Source: Chloroflexota bacterium (lineage in GTDB: Bacteria > Chloroflexota > Anaerolineae > Promineifilales > Promineifilaceae). Taken from it: a stretch of 10,094 nt of DNA. The DNA is taken from assembly GCA_024223125.1 (NCBI GenBank), contig JAAEOP010000470.1, positions 1 through 10,094 on the forward strand, in the 5' to 3' direction. The notes beneath the pieces are model-generated. The model made no database searches and had not been told where the DNA came from. It was given only the letters and a program-made list of their open reading frames with translations. Both the position numbers and the translations under genes were made by a program. Positions 1 through 5,822 of this stretch are shown here, one piece after another; the stretch's first letter is position 1; the number at the start of each line of letters is the position of its first letter.

Positions 1-459
1 GGGATCGCTGAGGTCTTTGGTGGCGTTGTAGGCTGCTTGCAGCGCCGGCGTACTCGTGGCCACAATCAGGTCTACGCCTTCATCCACATATTGCTGGGCA
101 ATGGTGCTGAGCGTGGCAATGTCGCCTTCGGCGTTGCCTTCTAGGATGGTCAGGTTTTCACCTTCGATGAAGCCTGCCTCGGCCAGCCTTTCCTTCACAC
201 CTTGCTGCTCGGCGTCCAGAGCCGGGTGGCTGACAATCTTCATCATGCCGATAACGATTGCTTCGTCATGATCTTCGGAGGCCATTTCTTCCCCGTCATC
301 CTCAACATCCCCGTCATCCTCAACATCAGATGTTTCGGGAGCTTCAGTCGCAGGAGCTTCAGTGGGCGGGGCTTCATCCTCTACCGGCGTGTCTGACGAC
401 GAACAGGCTGCCAACATCAACAACAACAGTACCAATAACAACTTCATTTTCTTAAACAT
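1..459 (-). CDS. ABC transporter substrate-binding lipoprotein (N-terminal part)
   Basis: This is the start of an extracytoplasmic solute-binding lipoprotein; 153 codons are present and the gene continues past base 1. The protein begins MFKKMKLLLV, has a hydrophobic signal segment and a lipobox LAA-C with the acylated Cys at residue 19. An acidic, Pro/Thr-rich linker follows to about residue 54, and then the first alpha/beta unit of a type I binding fold starts at IVIGMMKIVSHPALD. The pattern 'VSHPALDAEQQGVKERLAEAGF' is typical of the ABC_sub_bind (TrpX-like) family, which is established knowledge. A second ATG lies one codon upstream at 462; I prefer 459 because AGGAG then sits 6 nt away. 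The gene follows its permease and ATPase on the same strand, so it is the third gene of the importer. The ligand is not visible; relatives bind tryptophan, tyrosine or other small solutes. Confidence 0.9.
   Translation of the reverse strand, partial: MFKKMKLLLVLLLLMLAACSSSDTPVEDEAPPTEAPATEAPETSDVEDDGDVEDDGEEMASEDHDEAIVIGMMKIVSHPALDAEQQGVKERLAEAGFIEGENLTILEGNAEGDIATLSTIAQQYVDEGVDLIVATSTPALQAAYNATKDLSDP
291..326. repeat. Perfect 18-bp tandem duplication in the lipoprotein linker
   Basis: Bases 291-308 and 309-326 are identical 18-bp units. Read on the minus strand they encode DVEDDG twice in a row in the acidic linker between the lipid anchor and the binding domain. The unit is a multiple of three, so the reading frame is kept. 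This is a recent slippage-type expansion of a disordered tether. Confidence 0.9.
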
Positions 460-482
460 CATCTTCTCCTTTTAGGATAGTT

Positions 483-517
483 GCTGGTGGCTGGTGATTA
501 CTGACTAGCCACCAGCC
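483..517. repeat. Heptad-phased dyad repeat between ATPase and lipoprotein genes
   Basis: GCTGGTG occurs twice in tandem (483-489, 490-496). The left arm 483-492 (GCTGGTGGCT) is perfectly complementary to 507-516 (AGCCACCAGC) with a 14-nt loop. The element fills the spacer just after the ATPase stop codon at 517-519. It could act as an intercistronic RNA hairpin, which could protect or attenuate the transcript before the lipoprotein gene; no U-tract is seen that would make it a clear terminator. It belongs to a series of 7-bp-step elements in this window. Confidence 0.7.
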
Positions 518-1314
518 TACACTGATAATAATAACTCATCGTCAAGCAATTGTTCCTGCTTGATTTCTGAAAACTTGTTTACCATGTCTGGCACAGTCAT
601 GGTTGCTTTTTCTTCGGCGTTGATGTCCAGTACAATTTGCCCACTGTCTAACATGAGTGTACGGTCGCCATAAGAGAGTGCTTGCTGCATATTGTGAGTA
701 ATCATGAGGGTGGTCAGTTTTTGTTCGGCAATGACTTTTTGGGTTAGGTCGAGAATTTTAACGGCCGTTTCCGGATCCAGTGCGGCCGTATGTTCATCCA
801 ACAGTAAAATTTTAGGGCGTGCAAAAACAGCCATCAGAAGGGTCAAAGCCTGACGTTGTCCCCCACTCAACAAGGAGACGCGGGCATCAAGTCGCTTTTC
901 CAGCCCTAAACCAAGCGGAGCCAACAACTCATAGAATGTCTTTTTGCGGGCTGCGGTGACACCGGTACGCAATCGCAGCCGTTGGTCACGCAGCAATGCC
1001 AGGGAAAGATTTTGAGCAATACTCATGGAAGCGGCCGTTCCCAACATCGGATCCTGAAATACACGACCCACCAGCGAAGCGCGGCGATGTTCCGGCCACG
1101 CAGTTACATCTGTGCCATCAATCAGAATACTGCCCTGTGTGGGCTGAAAAACCCCCGCAATCGCATTGAAAATGGTTGACTTCCCGGCTCCATTACTGCC
1201 AATAACCGTAACAAACTGGGCCGGCGGCAAATGCAAATCAATATCACGCAAAGCATGGACTTCATTAATGTGACCGGGATTGAATATTTGATGGAGAGCG
1301 TTTATTTGTAACAT
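517..1314 (-). CDS. ABC transporter ATP-binding protein of the importer
   Basis: This 265-residue cytoplasmic ATPase energises the importer formed with the adjacent permease and lipoprotein. All ABC motifs are present: Walker A GSNGAGKS (39-46), Q-loop Gln87, signature LSGGQ (149-153), Walker B ILLLDE (169-174) and the switch His207 in the motif THN. The domain is complete, with a short acidic, leucine-rich tail (about 245-265). Its combination with a branched-chain-type permease and an ABC_sub_bind lipoprotein matches the TrpXYZ-like class, where the ATPase is a single subunit (family knowledge). The ATG start at 1314 has no clear Shine-Dalgarno sequence; the 73-bp spacer upstream is almost wholly repeat, so translation may depend on coupling to the permease. 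Confidence in the family is high; the substrate is unknown. Confidence 0.95.
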   Translation of the reverse strand: MLQINALHQIFNPGHINEVHALRDIDLHLPPAQFVTVIGSNGAGKSTIFNAIAGVFQPTQGSILIDGTDVTAWPEHRRASLVGRVFQDPMLGTAASMSIAQNLSLALLRDQRLRLRTGVTAARKKTFYELLAPLGLGLEKRLDARVSLLSGGQRQALTLLMAVFARPKILLLDEHTAALDPETAVKILDLTQKVIAEQKLTTLMITHNMQQALSYGDRTLMLDSGQIVLDINAEEKATMTVPDMVNKFSEIKQEQLLDDELLLSV

Positions 1315-1318
1315 AAGT

Positions 1319-1388
1319 GTTCGGTGCTCAGTGTTCAGTGGTCAGTGGTCAGTGGTCAGTCACTGATAACTAAACACTGACTACTGTT
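1319..1388. repeat. Ten-step heptad repeat filling the permease-ATPase spacer
   Basis: From 1319 to 1388 the spacer reads in 7-bp steps: GTTCGGT, GCTCAGT, GTTCAGT, then GGTCAGT three times (1340-1360), then CACTGAT, AACTAAA, CACTGAC and TACTGTT. The second half is the rough reverse complement of the first; TCAGTGTT (1328-1335) pairs exactly with AACACTGA (1373-1380). The repeat supplies the TAA stop codon of the permease (1388-1390), so it reaches into the gene end. Possible roles are a mobile spacer element or an RNA hairpin that sets relative expression of the two genes. Confidence 0.8.
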
Positions 1389-2428
1389 TACTGCTTCTTC
1401 CCTTGCACATGGGAGAACCAAAGTGCAACCAGGACTAACAAAGCGGTTGCCAACTTTATATCTTGGGCGTCAATACGAAATGAAGCGCCGCCGGGAAGGG
1501 GAAACTTGACGCTTAATGCGGCCGCAATAGCAACCCGATAAAAAATCATGCCCAAAATAACGGCCAGGGTTGTCATCGCCGTATGCTTGGGGCGCAATAT
1601 CGTCTCGCCTAAAATGACGGCCGCCAATCCAGCAATAATCAAACCAACTCCCATATTGACATCAGCAAAGCCTTGATATTGGGCAAACATCGCCCCTGAT
1701 AAGCCAACCAATCCGTTACTGATGGCTAATCCCATAATGATCATGACGTTGGTGTTTGTTCCCAGGGCGCGAATCATTTGCGGATTGTCCCCTGTCGCTC
1801 GCATCGCCAGGCCAATTTCAGTGTGCATAAACCAATCGAACAGCAGCTTGACGACAATGACAATTGTACCGACAAAGAGGATGGTCAAAATATTGTTGGC
1901 GGCTTTGGCTAACGCATCCCCACCCAACATTTGTACAAATTCTTGAAAAGGTTGGCTAAAGGGCGTAAAAATTGTATCTACATTGAGCAGAGGGATATTG
2001 GAACGCCCCATAATCCGTAAGTTGATACTTATGAGAGCGGTGGTAGTGAGAATGGAGGCCAGCAAACTGTGAATTTTTAGGCGAGTGGCGATAACGGCCG
2101 TTGTCATCCCCGCTAACACACCCCCCAAAAAAGCAACCGGCAGCGTCAAATAGGGATTGTATCCAGCCACAATCATGGTGGCCGCAATAGCGGCGCCCAG
2201 AGGCAAACTGCCATCAATTGTCAAATCTGGAAAATCAAGAACCCGGAAAGAAATGTACACACCCAGAGCAACAAAAGCGAAGCAAAATCCGGTGGCAATA
2301 GCCCCAAACCAAACGTTAAAAGAGAGGTTGCGGACACTGGGAGCCAGGAGCAGCACAACAAATCCTATGATGACAATGATAAATACCCAGCGTGTCCAGA
2401 GTTGTTTTAGGTTAGATGTTTCTTTCAT
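1388..2428 (-). CDS. ABC transporter permease, branched-chain-type (BPD_transp_2)
   Basis: This 346-residue integral membrane protein forms the channel of the importer. Hydrophobic segments lie near 13-31, 38-62, 74-114 (two), 122-141, 179-200, 227-250, 259-277, 283-307 and 325-341, so about nine to ten helices. The cytoplasmic loop TEIGLAMRATGDNPQMIRALG (about 203-223) is the family's ATPase-docking loop, typical of the LivH/LivM-like permease group. A single permease gene suggests a homodimer, as in TrpY-type systems. It is the first gene of the minus-strand set permease-ATPase-lipoprotein. The start at 2428 has no strong ribosome-binding site; an in-frame stop and low-complexity sequence upstream make a longer protein unlikely. 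No lesion is seen. Confidence 0.93.
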   Translation of the reverse strand: MKETSNLKQLWTRWVFIIVIIGFVVLLLAPSVRNLSFNVWFGAIATGFCFAFVALGVYISFRVLDFPDLTIDGSLPLGAAIAATMIVAGYNPYLTLPVAFLGGVLAGMTTAVIATRLKIHSLLASILTTTALISINLRIMGRSNIPLLNVDTIFTPFSQPFQEFVQMLGGDALAKAANNILTILFVGTIVIVVKLLFDWFMHTEIGLAMRATGDNPQMIRALGTNTNVMIIMGLAISNGLVGLSGAMFAQYQGFADVNMGVGLIIAGLAAVILGETILRPKHTAMTTLAVILGMIFYRVAIAAALSVKFPLPGGASFRIDAQDIKLATALLVLVALWFSHVQGKKQ

Positions 2429-2492
2429 TTTTGCTTGAAGAACCCACTATTCGCAATCCTCACATTCCAAGATAAATATTTCCACTACCTTT

Positions 2493-2723
2493 ATGTTTTC
2501 ATTATACGCGACACGCCATAAATCCACCATTTCATATCTGGCATTACTACTGATTGGTCTGATTGTAGGAATCGTGTTGTGGCTGAAACATTCGTTGGCT
2601 GGGGTCAATGAACCTGATATTATAGCAGATAAAGTTTTCGAGTTAACAAATGTGTGGCGATGTCCAGATGACAGGTGCTGCAGCTTGGTTTCTACGGCCG
2701 CATGGGCAGAAGCATTCATCTAA
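2493..2723 (+). CDS. Possible small single-pass membrane protein (doubtful)
   Basis: The 76-codon frame encodes a short basic N-terminus, one strong hydrophobic helix (about residues 15-31, YLALLLIGLIVGIVLWL) and a polar tail with three cysteines. The helix flanked by a Lys/His-containing segment is what argues for a real gene. Against it: no Shine-Dalgarno sequence before the ATG, no recognisable family, an overlapping open frame on the other strand, and a tail that runs into a CGGCCG site and the hairpin region. It may also be the truncated head of a former gene. Confidence 0.25.
   Translation: MFSLYATRHKSTISYLALLLIGLIVGIVLWLKHSLAGVNEPDIIADKVFELTNVWRCPDDRCCSLVSTAAWAEAFI
2501..2506 (-). promoter_or_regulatory. 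Candidate -10 box for the importer genes
   Basis: Read on the minus strand the hexamer is a perfect TATAAT, 72 nt upstream of the permease ATG. No convincing -35 box is found 16-18 bp further upstream, and there is no extended TG motif, so this is only a candidate. Its position is suitable for the leftward permease-ATPase-lipoprotein set. Confidence 0.3.
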
Positions 2724-2768
2724 GGCTTTTTCAAAAATTAAATGATCCTACCCGTTTTGAAAAAGCCT
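2723..2768. repeat. 14-bp perfect inverted repeat
   Basis: AGGCTTTTTCAAAA (2723-2736) is exactly complementary to TTTTGAAAAAGCCT (2755-2768), with an 18-nt loop. It lies at the stop codon of the doubtful small ORF. The arm could be an end of a small mobile hairpin element or part of a bidirectional transcription stop; there is no U-tract directly after the right arm. Confidence 0.7.
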
Positions 2769-2771
2769 CCA

Positions 2772-2822
2772 GCCAATTCCCGAAATGGCATCAATTCGGG
2801 ATCATTATTTTTTGGAATTGGC
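2772..2822 (+). terminator. Nested hairpin with T-run, candidate terminator
   Basis: An outer 9-bp stem GCCAATTCC/GGAATTGGC (2772-2780 with 2814-2822) encloses an inner 7-bp stem TCCCGAA/TTCGGGA (2778-2784 with 2795-2801). The inner stem is followed by a T-rich run ending with six T at 2808-2813. Read rightwards this resembles a rho-independent terminator placed just before the ParB-like gene. The two stems share bases 2778-2780, so they would be alternative folds, which is also the form of an attenuator. Function is inferred only. Confidence 0.35.
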
Positions 2823-2842
2823 CTACCAGGTGGTCATTCATA

Positions 2843-3730
2843 ATGCCGGAACAAAATCCGTTCAATTATAGCGTTGCCGTTCGAGACTTTAAACGAGCGC
2901 GCAAACAGGCTGCTGTGCAACAACTTCTGGCTCGTCTGACCGGGAAGTCAAACAAATTGCTCGTTTACGCCTATGTCCGTGAGCAATTAAGAGAAACAAG
3001 CACTGTTGAACGCGGTTTACAGGAAATTTCCCTGAAAGCTATTGTGGGCAGTGTCGGCCGCTATGATGACTTTACACGCGACTTTTTACCCAAGAAAGAT
3101 AGTGATCAAGAACGTTGGGCACGGGTGAAAACGGCCGTTCTTGATATGCGCGGCATGTACCCGATAGATGTATATCAGATGGGTGAAGTCTACTTTGTGC
3201 TTGATGGTCACCATCGTGTTTCCATTGCCAGGCAGTTGGGCACACCGACTATTTCAGCCCATGTTACCGAAGTCAAAACCAAAGTGCCGTTGGCTCTTGG
3301 CGACGATCTGGATCAGGTAAGCTGCAAAGCCCGTTACGTCGAATTTCTGGAGCAGACAGAACTCAATCAATCTCATCGTAGAGGCCAACCCCAACCCGCT
3401 AACCGCCGCTACCAACGCCGCCATCAGCATCAACAGCGTCACGATGATGTAAAAATGGTCTACCAGAACTTGACGGCCGTCTTGAGACGTATTAGCAACG
3501 GTCACGTCAACTCCCGCGTTGAGCAATGCCGCTTCAACCGTTTGCAGCAGCGTCGTTTGCCCCGCTTCGCTACCATCGTTACCAACGATTTGGACGTGGT
3601 TACTTTCTCCCTCCAATCCAGCCAGCACGGCAAAACAATCCTGATTGGCATACGCAACGCCCTGTCCGACTTGGCGCACGATGCCCACCACCGTCCACGT
3701 TGTCACCTGCCCATTGATGTCCATCACTAA
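2843..3730 (+). pseudogene. ParB-like/DUF4032-type protein, C-terminus replaced
   Basis: The ATG at 2843 is preceded by AGGTGG at a 9-nt distance; an in-frame upstream extension to 2675 would cross the hairpins and is unlikely. Residues 1-175 form a helical N-terminal part and then a ParB/sulfiredoxin-like nuclease fold, marked by VYQMGEVYFVLDGHHRVSIA (about 110-129) with the DGHHR motif. Up to FLEQTELN (3367) the protein follows a bacterial family that, as I recall it, continues for about 100 further residues (LRPEADL...). Here the frame instead runs 120 codons through sequence that is the antisense of an ABC exporter permease, giving an Arg/His/Gln-rich tail. I read this as a 3' truncation by rearrangement. 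The ParB-like core is intact and could still fold. Family members may bind DNA or nucleotides; the role is not established. Confidence 0.75.
3366..3375. other. Rearrangement junction joining two truncated convergent genes
   Basis: Left of this point the plus strand encodes the ParB-like protein through TELN; right of it the minus strand encodes the exporter permease up to LASTM. Both proteins stop matching their families within about 7 bp of each other. No insertion sequence or long repeat is visible at the joint. A deletion between two convergent genes, one end of an inversion, or an assembly chimera would give this structure. Confidence 0.7.
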
Positions 3731-4172
3731 TTCACTGCCAACGGTCATGGATGGATCATGATCGACCAGCATCACATGGTTGACAACAAGAGCGTTTTCA
3801 TCATCTGGGCGCAGCCAGCGACCTTCAATGAGCGGAAAATCAATCATGGACGTGTCGGGCGGCAAGCCGATTGTGCGGAACAGGTCGCCATTAACTACCA
3901 TCGGCGTAGATGAGGGATGTTTTGACATCGGCCCATGTTTCTACGACGACAACATCGGGCAGACCGGCGATGAGTAACTGCAACTCTGGAGATGGATAAG
4001 GCCGTTTCAACTGCACATCCGCATCAAACCGTCGCGCCGCAAACTCAGCCTTCGTCGTCTTATTCCACGATGCGCCCACAATCCCAATGCCGATTGCCAG
4101 GATAACAAGAACCGTGCGGGTTTTGTTGACCCACAGGTCGCGGAATGCTTTGCGCCAGCGTGAGTTAAGCAT
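3371..4172 (-). pseudogene. MacB/FtsX-type ABC exporter permease, multiply damaged
   Basis: The gene starts at 4172 behind a good site (GGGAGG, 6-nt spacing) with [14 protein letters not shown] and one transmembrane helix (about 19-35). Three lesions follow. (1) After GIVGA (about 4068) the sequence jumps to [15 protein letters not shown], which in full proteins lies in the second half; roughly the first periplasmic domain and several helices are missing. (2) The frame closes at 3891 (YADGS-stop) while the homologous reading continues one frame over as VVNGDLFRTIGLPPDTSMIDFPLIEGRWL; that is a frameshift near 3893-3905. (3) The last helix VTLLMLMAALVAAVSGLGLASTM ends at about 3374, exactly where antisense ParB-like sequence begins, so the C-terminal helices are lost. 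Intact members export lipoproteins, peptides or drugs with a LolD/MacB-type ATPase. This copy cannot form a normal permease. Confidence 0.85.
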
Positions 4173-4897
4173 AAACGGCCTCCCTTTGTGTGATTGCGGA
4201 TTGCGGAATCGTTCATTTGCGAATCTTGTTCATTTGTCACAATCTCCCCGTCTACCAACGTCACCACCCGCGACACCCACGATTCTACATCCCGCTCATG
4301 CGTGACCATGATGACCGTTTTGCCGCTGCCAGCCAGTTTTTGGAACAGCGTCAACACGTCGTCGGCCGTGCACGAATCAAGATTGCCCGTTGGCTCATCG
4401 GCGACGAGGGTGGGTGGGTCGTTGGCTAAGGCGCGGGCGATGGCGACGCGCTGCTGCTGTCCACCGGAGAGCTTGGCTGGGAATTTATCAGCCTGATTGG
4501 CCACACCGACCTGTTCCAGCAATGCCAACGCCCGTTCGCGCCGTTCGCGCGGTGGGTAGACGTTGCAGAAATCCATCGGCATCATCACATTTTCGATGAC
4601 GGTGAGGGTGGGCATTAGTTGGAAAAATTGGAAGACGACGCCGATGTTGCGTCCCCGCCAGGTGACAATTTGGTCTTCGGTGAGGGTGGTAACGGCCGTT
4701 CCGTTAATCTCCACCTCGCCAGTTGTCGGCCTGTCAATGCCCGTCAGCATGTTGAGCAGCGTAGATTTGCCGCTGCCCGATTTGCCCACAATGGCTGCAA
4801 ATTTGCCCGTTTCGATCTGTAAATCTATGTTGTTGAGAGCGGTGAAAGAGCCGGCGGCCGTTTCATACGCTTTTGTCACGCCGCGCATGTCGATCAA
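4007..4897 (-). CDS. MacB/LolD-type ABC exporter ATP-binding protein with run-on C-terminus
   Basis: Residues 1-220 are a complete ABC ATPase: Walker A GKSGSGKS (38-45), Q-loop Gln90, signature LSGGQQQR (143-150), Walker [13 protein letters not shown] (163-174) and switch His200. The pattern 'ADEPTGNLD' places it in the MacB/LolD group that works with FtsX-like permeases. Such proteins normally end at about 220-235 residues. Here the natural stop is gone: after GEIV the frame passes through a heptad-type repeat and then overlaps the permease start by 166 bp, giving a 75-residue tail with no domain. The frame opens with TTG at 4897 ([11 protein letters not shown], the family-like start) or ATG at 4888; neither has a clear ribosome-binding site. 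Since the permease is damaged, the ATPase is probably an orphan although its catalytic residues are intact. Confidence 0.88.
   Translation of the reverse strand: MIDMRGVTKAYETAAGSFTALNNIDLQIETGKFAAIVGKSGSGKSTLLNMLTGIDRPTTGEVEINGTAVTTLTEDQIVTWRGRNIGVVFQFFQLMPTLTVIENVMMPMDFCNVYPPRERRERALALLEQVGVANQADKFPAKLSGGQQQRVAIARALANDPPTLVADEPTGNLDSCTADDVLTLFQKLAGSGKTVIMVTHERDVESWVSRVVTLVDGEIVTNEQDSQMNDSAIRNHTKGGRLCLTHAGAKHSATCGSTKPARFLLSWQSALGLWAHRGIRRRRLSLRRDGLMRMCS
4192..4240. repeat. Heptad-type repeat at the ATPase-permease boundary
   Basis: GATTGCG occurs twice in tandem (4192-4198, 4199-4205) and GTTCATTTG occurs twice (4211-4219, 4228-4236). A weaker dyad relates the two sides. The element occupies the place where the ATPase gene should end and the permease site begins, and it is read through as the sequence [16 protein letters not shown]. 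It resembles the other 7-bp-step spacers of the window but is less regular. Confidence 0.5.
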
Positions 4898-4911
4898 ATT
4901 ACCGTTGTAGG

Positions 4912-4923
4912 AAACGGCCGTTT
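4912..4923. promoter_or_regulatory. 12-bp palindrome in the divergent tetR-ABC gap
   Basis: AAACGGCCGTTT is a perfect palindrome in the 39- to 48-bp gap between the exporter ATPase and the TetR gene. A TetR dimer binds palindromes in just such gaps, so it could be the operator. The same core, however, occurs about 33 times in this window, mostly inside genes, so the site may be only one copy of that general motif. Confidence 0.3.
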
Positions 4924-4936
4924 GCTGTTGTGCGCA

Positions 4937-5524
4937 ATGACAGACAAGAAAGTAGATCGCCGCATTCAGCGCACGCGCCAGCTATTGCAAGACGCGCTCA
5001 TCACCCTCATTTTGGAAAAGGGGTACGACAAAATTACGGTGCAAGACATTATTGACGAGGCCAATGTGGGGCGTTCCACTTTTTACGCTCACTATTTGGA
5101 CAAAGATGATTTGATGGAAAGCAGCGTCGAAAAACTGCGCGAAGAGTTAGGACAGCATTTGAGTTCGGGCAGTGAGGATGAAGCCCAACATGCAATGATG
5201 CCTAGCCTGACGTTGTTCCAGCACACGCAGCAGCAACATCACCTGTACAAAGCGATGATTGGCGGGCGGGGGATTGAAATTGTGGTCAAAGCAATTCGGG
5301 AGGGTCTAACAGCCCATGCCCGCGCCTATTTTGAAGAGGCGGAACGCGCCGGGAAACGATTTGCCGTCCCCATGGATATTTTAGTCACCTATTTGGCTGG
5401 CTCTCTGCTCACGCTGCTGACGTGGTGGCTGGATAACGACATGCCGTACTCCCCTGAGCGGATGAATGAGATATTTACACAGTTGGTGCAGGGTGGGATT
5501 GATGCGGTTATCGAAGCGGGGTAA
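4937..5524 (+). CDS. TetR/AcrR-family transcriptional regulator
   Basis: This 195-residue regulator has an N-terminal helix-turn-helix (about 14-55) with the hallmark [22 protein letters not shown], and a helical ligand-binding part. The motif [24 protein letters not shown] (about 153-176) is typical of the TetR_C_8-like group. I choose the ATG at 4937 ([10 protein letters not shown]); the frame is open from a TTG at 4922, but MLLCA before it is not family-like. The gene is divergent from the MacB-type ATPase, with a gap under 50 bp, so it probably repressed the exporter and itself through shared promoter DNA (inference from arrangement). The protein appears intact even though the exporter permease is ruined. 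The inducer is unknown. Confidence 0.92.
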   Translation: MTDKKVDRRIQRTRQLLQDALITLILEKGYDKITVQDIIDEANVGRSTFYAHYLDKDDLMESSVEKLREELGQHLSSGSEDEAQHAMMPSLTLFQHTQQQHHLYKAMIGGRGIEIVVKAIREGLTAHARAYFEEAERAGKRFAVPMDILVTYLAGSLLTLLTWWLDNDMPYSPERMNEIFTQLVQGGIDAVIEAG

Positions 5525-5615
5525 ACGAATGTAACGCTGACGTTTTTCCTTTTACGGCCGTGCTACCTGTTCCCGCTTCAATTTCTACGTAATCCAAACC
5601 TAATTCTGTTTGCAT
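5508..5615 (-). pseudogene. Truncated 5' end of an FKBP-type peptidyl-prolyl isomerase gene
   Basis: A minus-strand ATG at 5615 has GGAG 8 nt upstream and encodes MQTELGLDYVEIEAGTGSTA followed by VKGKT. This is the characteristic N-terminus of small FKBP prolyl isomerases, which continue with TVxVHYTGxL (family knowledge). The match stops after Thr25 at 5541; ten unrelated codons then read antisense through the last bases of the TetR gene to a TAA at 5508-5510. Full FKBPs have about 105-115 residues, so nearly all of the fold and every active-site residue is missing. The start and ribosome-binding site are well preserved, so the loss may be recent. It sits tail to tail with the TetR gene. Confidence 0.75.
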
Positions 5616-5822
5616 AAGATATTCTCCATGATAATGATTTGGGGTAATTATTCAGGGGGCTACCAAGACCCTAAGGGTTTTACTCCTGAGTGTACCCGTT
5701 AGATTAAGCGAAAAACCCTTAGGGTCTGAACGGATACGATTTGGGGTAATTATTTATCCGTGTTCCCTGCTACCTTGTTTATGCCTCTTTTGCCTGCATA
5801 GTCTGGCAAAAAACGTGGAGGC
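5616..5822. other. Spacer between convergent tetR and UPF0158-kinase genes
   Basis: Together with the FKBP remnant this makes a 298-bp region without an intact gene. It contains the ribosome-binding site of the FKBP remnant (5624-5627) and the direct-repeat-flanked hairpin element (5636-5754). Beyond 5755 I see no further structure. Transcription from both sides must end here. Confidence 0.6.
5636..5754. mobile_element. Small hairpin element between 17-bp direct repeats (MITE-like?)
   Basis: GATTTGGGGTAATTATT occurs at 5636-5652 and again at 5738-5754 in the same orientation. Between the copies lie 85 bp that contain a perfect 16-bp inverted repeat, AGACCCTAAGGGTTTT (5666-5681) and AAAACCCTTAGGGTCT (5712-5727), with a 30-nt loop. 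Each arm also has its own small dyad CCCT-A-AGGG. Direct repeats around an inverted-repeat core are what a non-coding mobile element with a target duplication would leave; 17 bp is long for that. Equally, the hairpin may be a bidirectional terminator between convergent genes. No coding capacity. Confidence 0.5.

Larger units (their letters stand above)
2429..2842. other. Gene-poor spacer with divergent control region and hairpins
   Basis: This 414-bp stretch separates the importer (leftwards) from the ParB-like gene (rightwards). It must hold the promoters of both. I see a candidate minus-strand -10 box near 2501-2506, one weak plus-strand small membrane ORF (2493-2723), and a compact set of inverted repeats at 2723-2822. 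No tRNA, no riboswitch pattern that I can name and no transposase remnant are visible. Confidence 0.6.

Noticed and set aside
1319..1388. CRISPR-like array in the permease-ATPase gap
   Set aside because: The repeats are 7 bp and directly adjacent, with no spacers and no cas genes.
2447..2719. 90-codon frame on the minus strand in the gene-poor spacer
   Set aside because: It lacks a ribosome-binding site and a recognisable domain, covers the likely importer promoter, and overlaps the plus-strand ORF and part of the hairpin area.
2723..2768. Terminal repeat of a full insertion sequence
   Set aside because: No transposase or fragment of one lies on either side, and the two arms are only 18 nt apart.
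4563..4910. 115-codon plus-strand frame
   Set aside because: It is the antisense of the MacB-type ATPase, including its Walker A region, and has no family character.
4912..4923. Firm TetR operator
   Set aside because: The palindromic core CGGCCG is abundant throughout the window, including inside genes, so position alone is not enough; it is listed only as a candidate.
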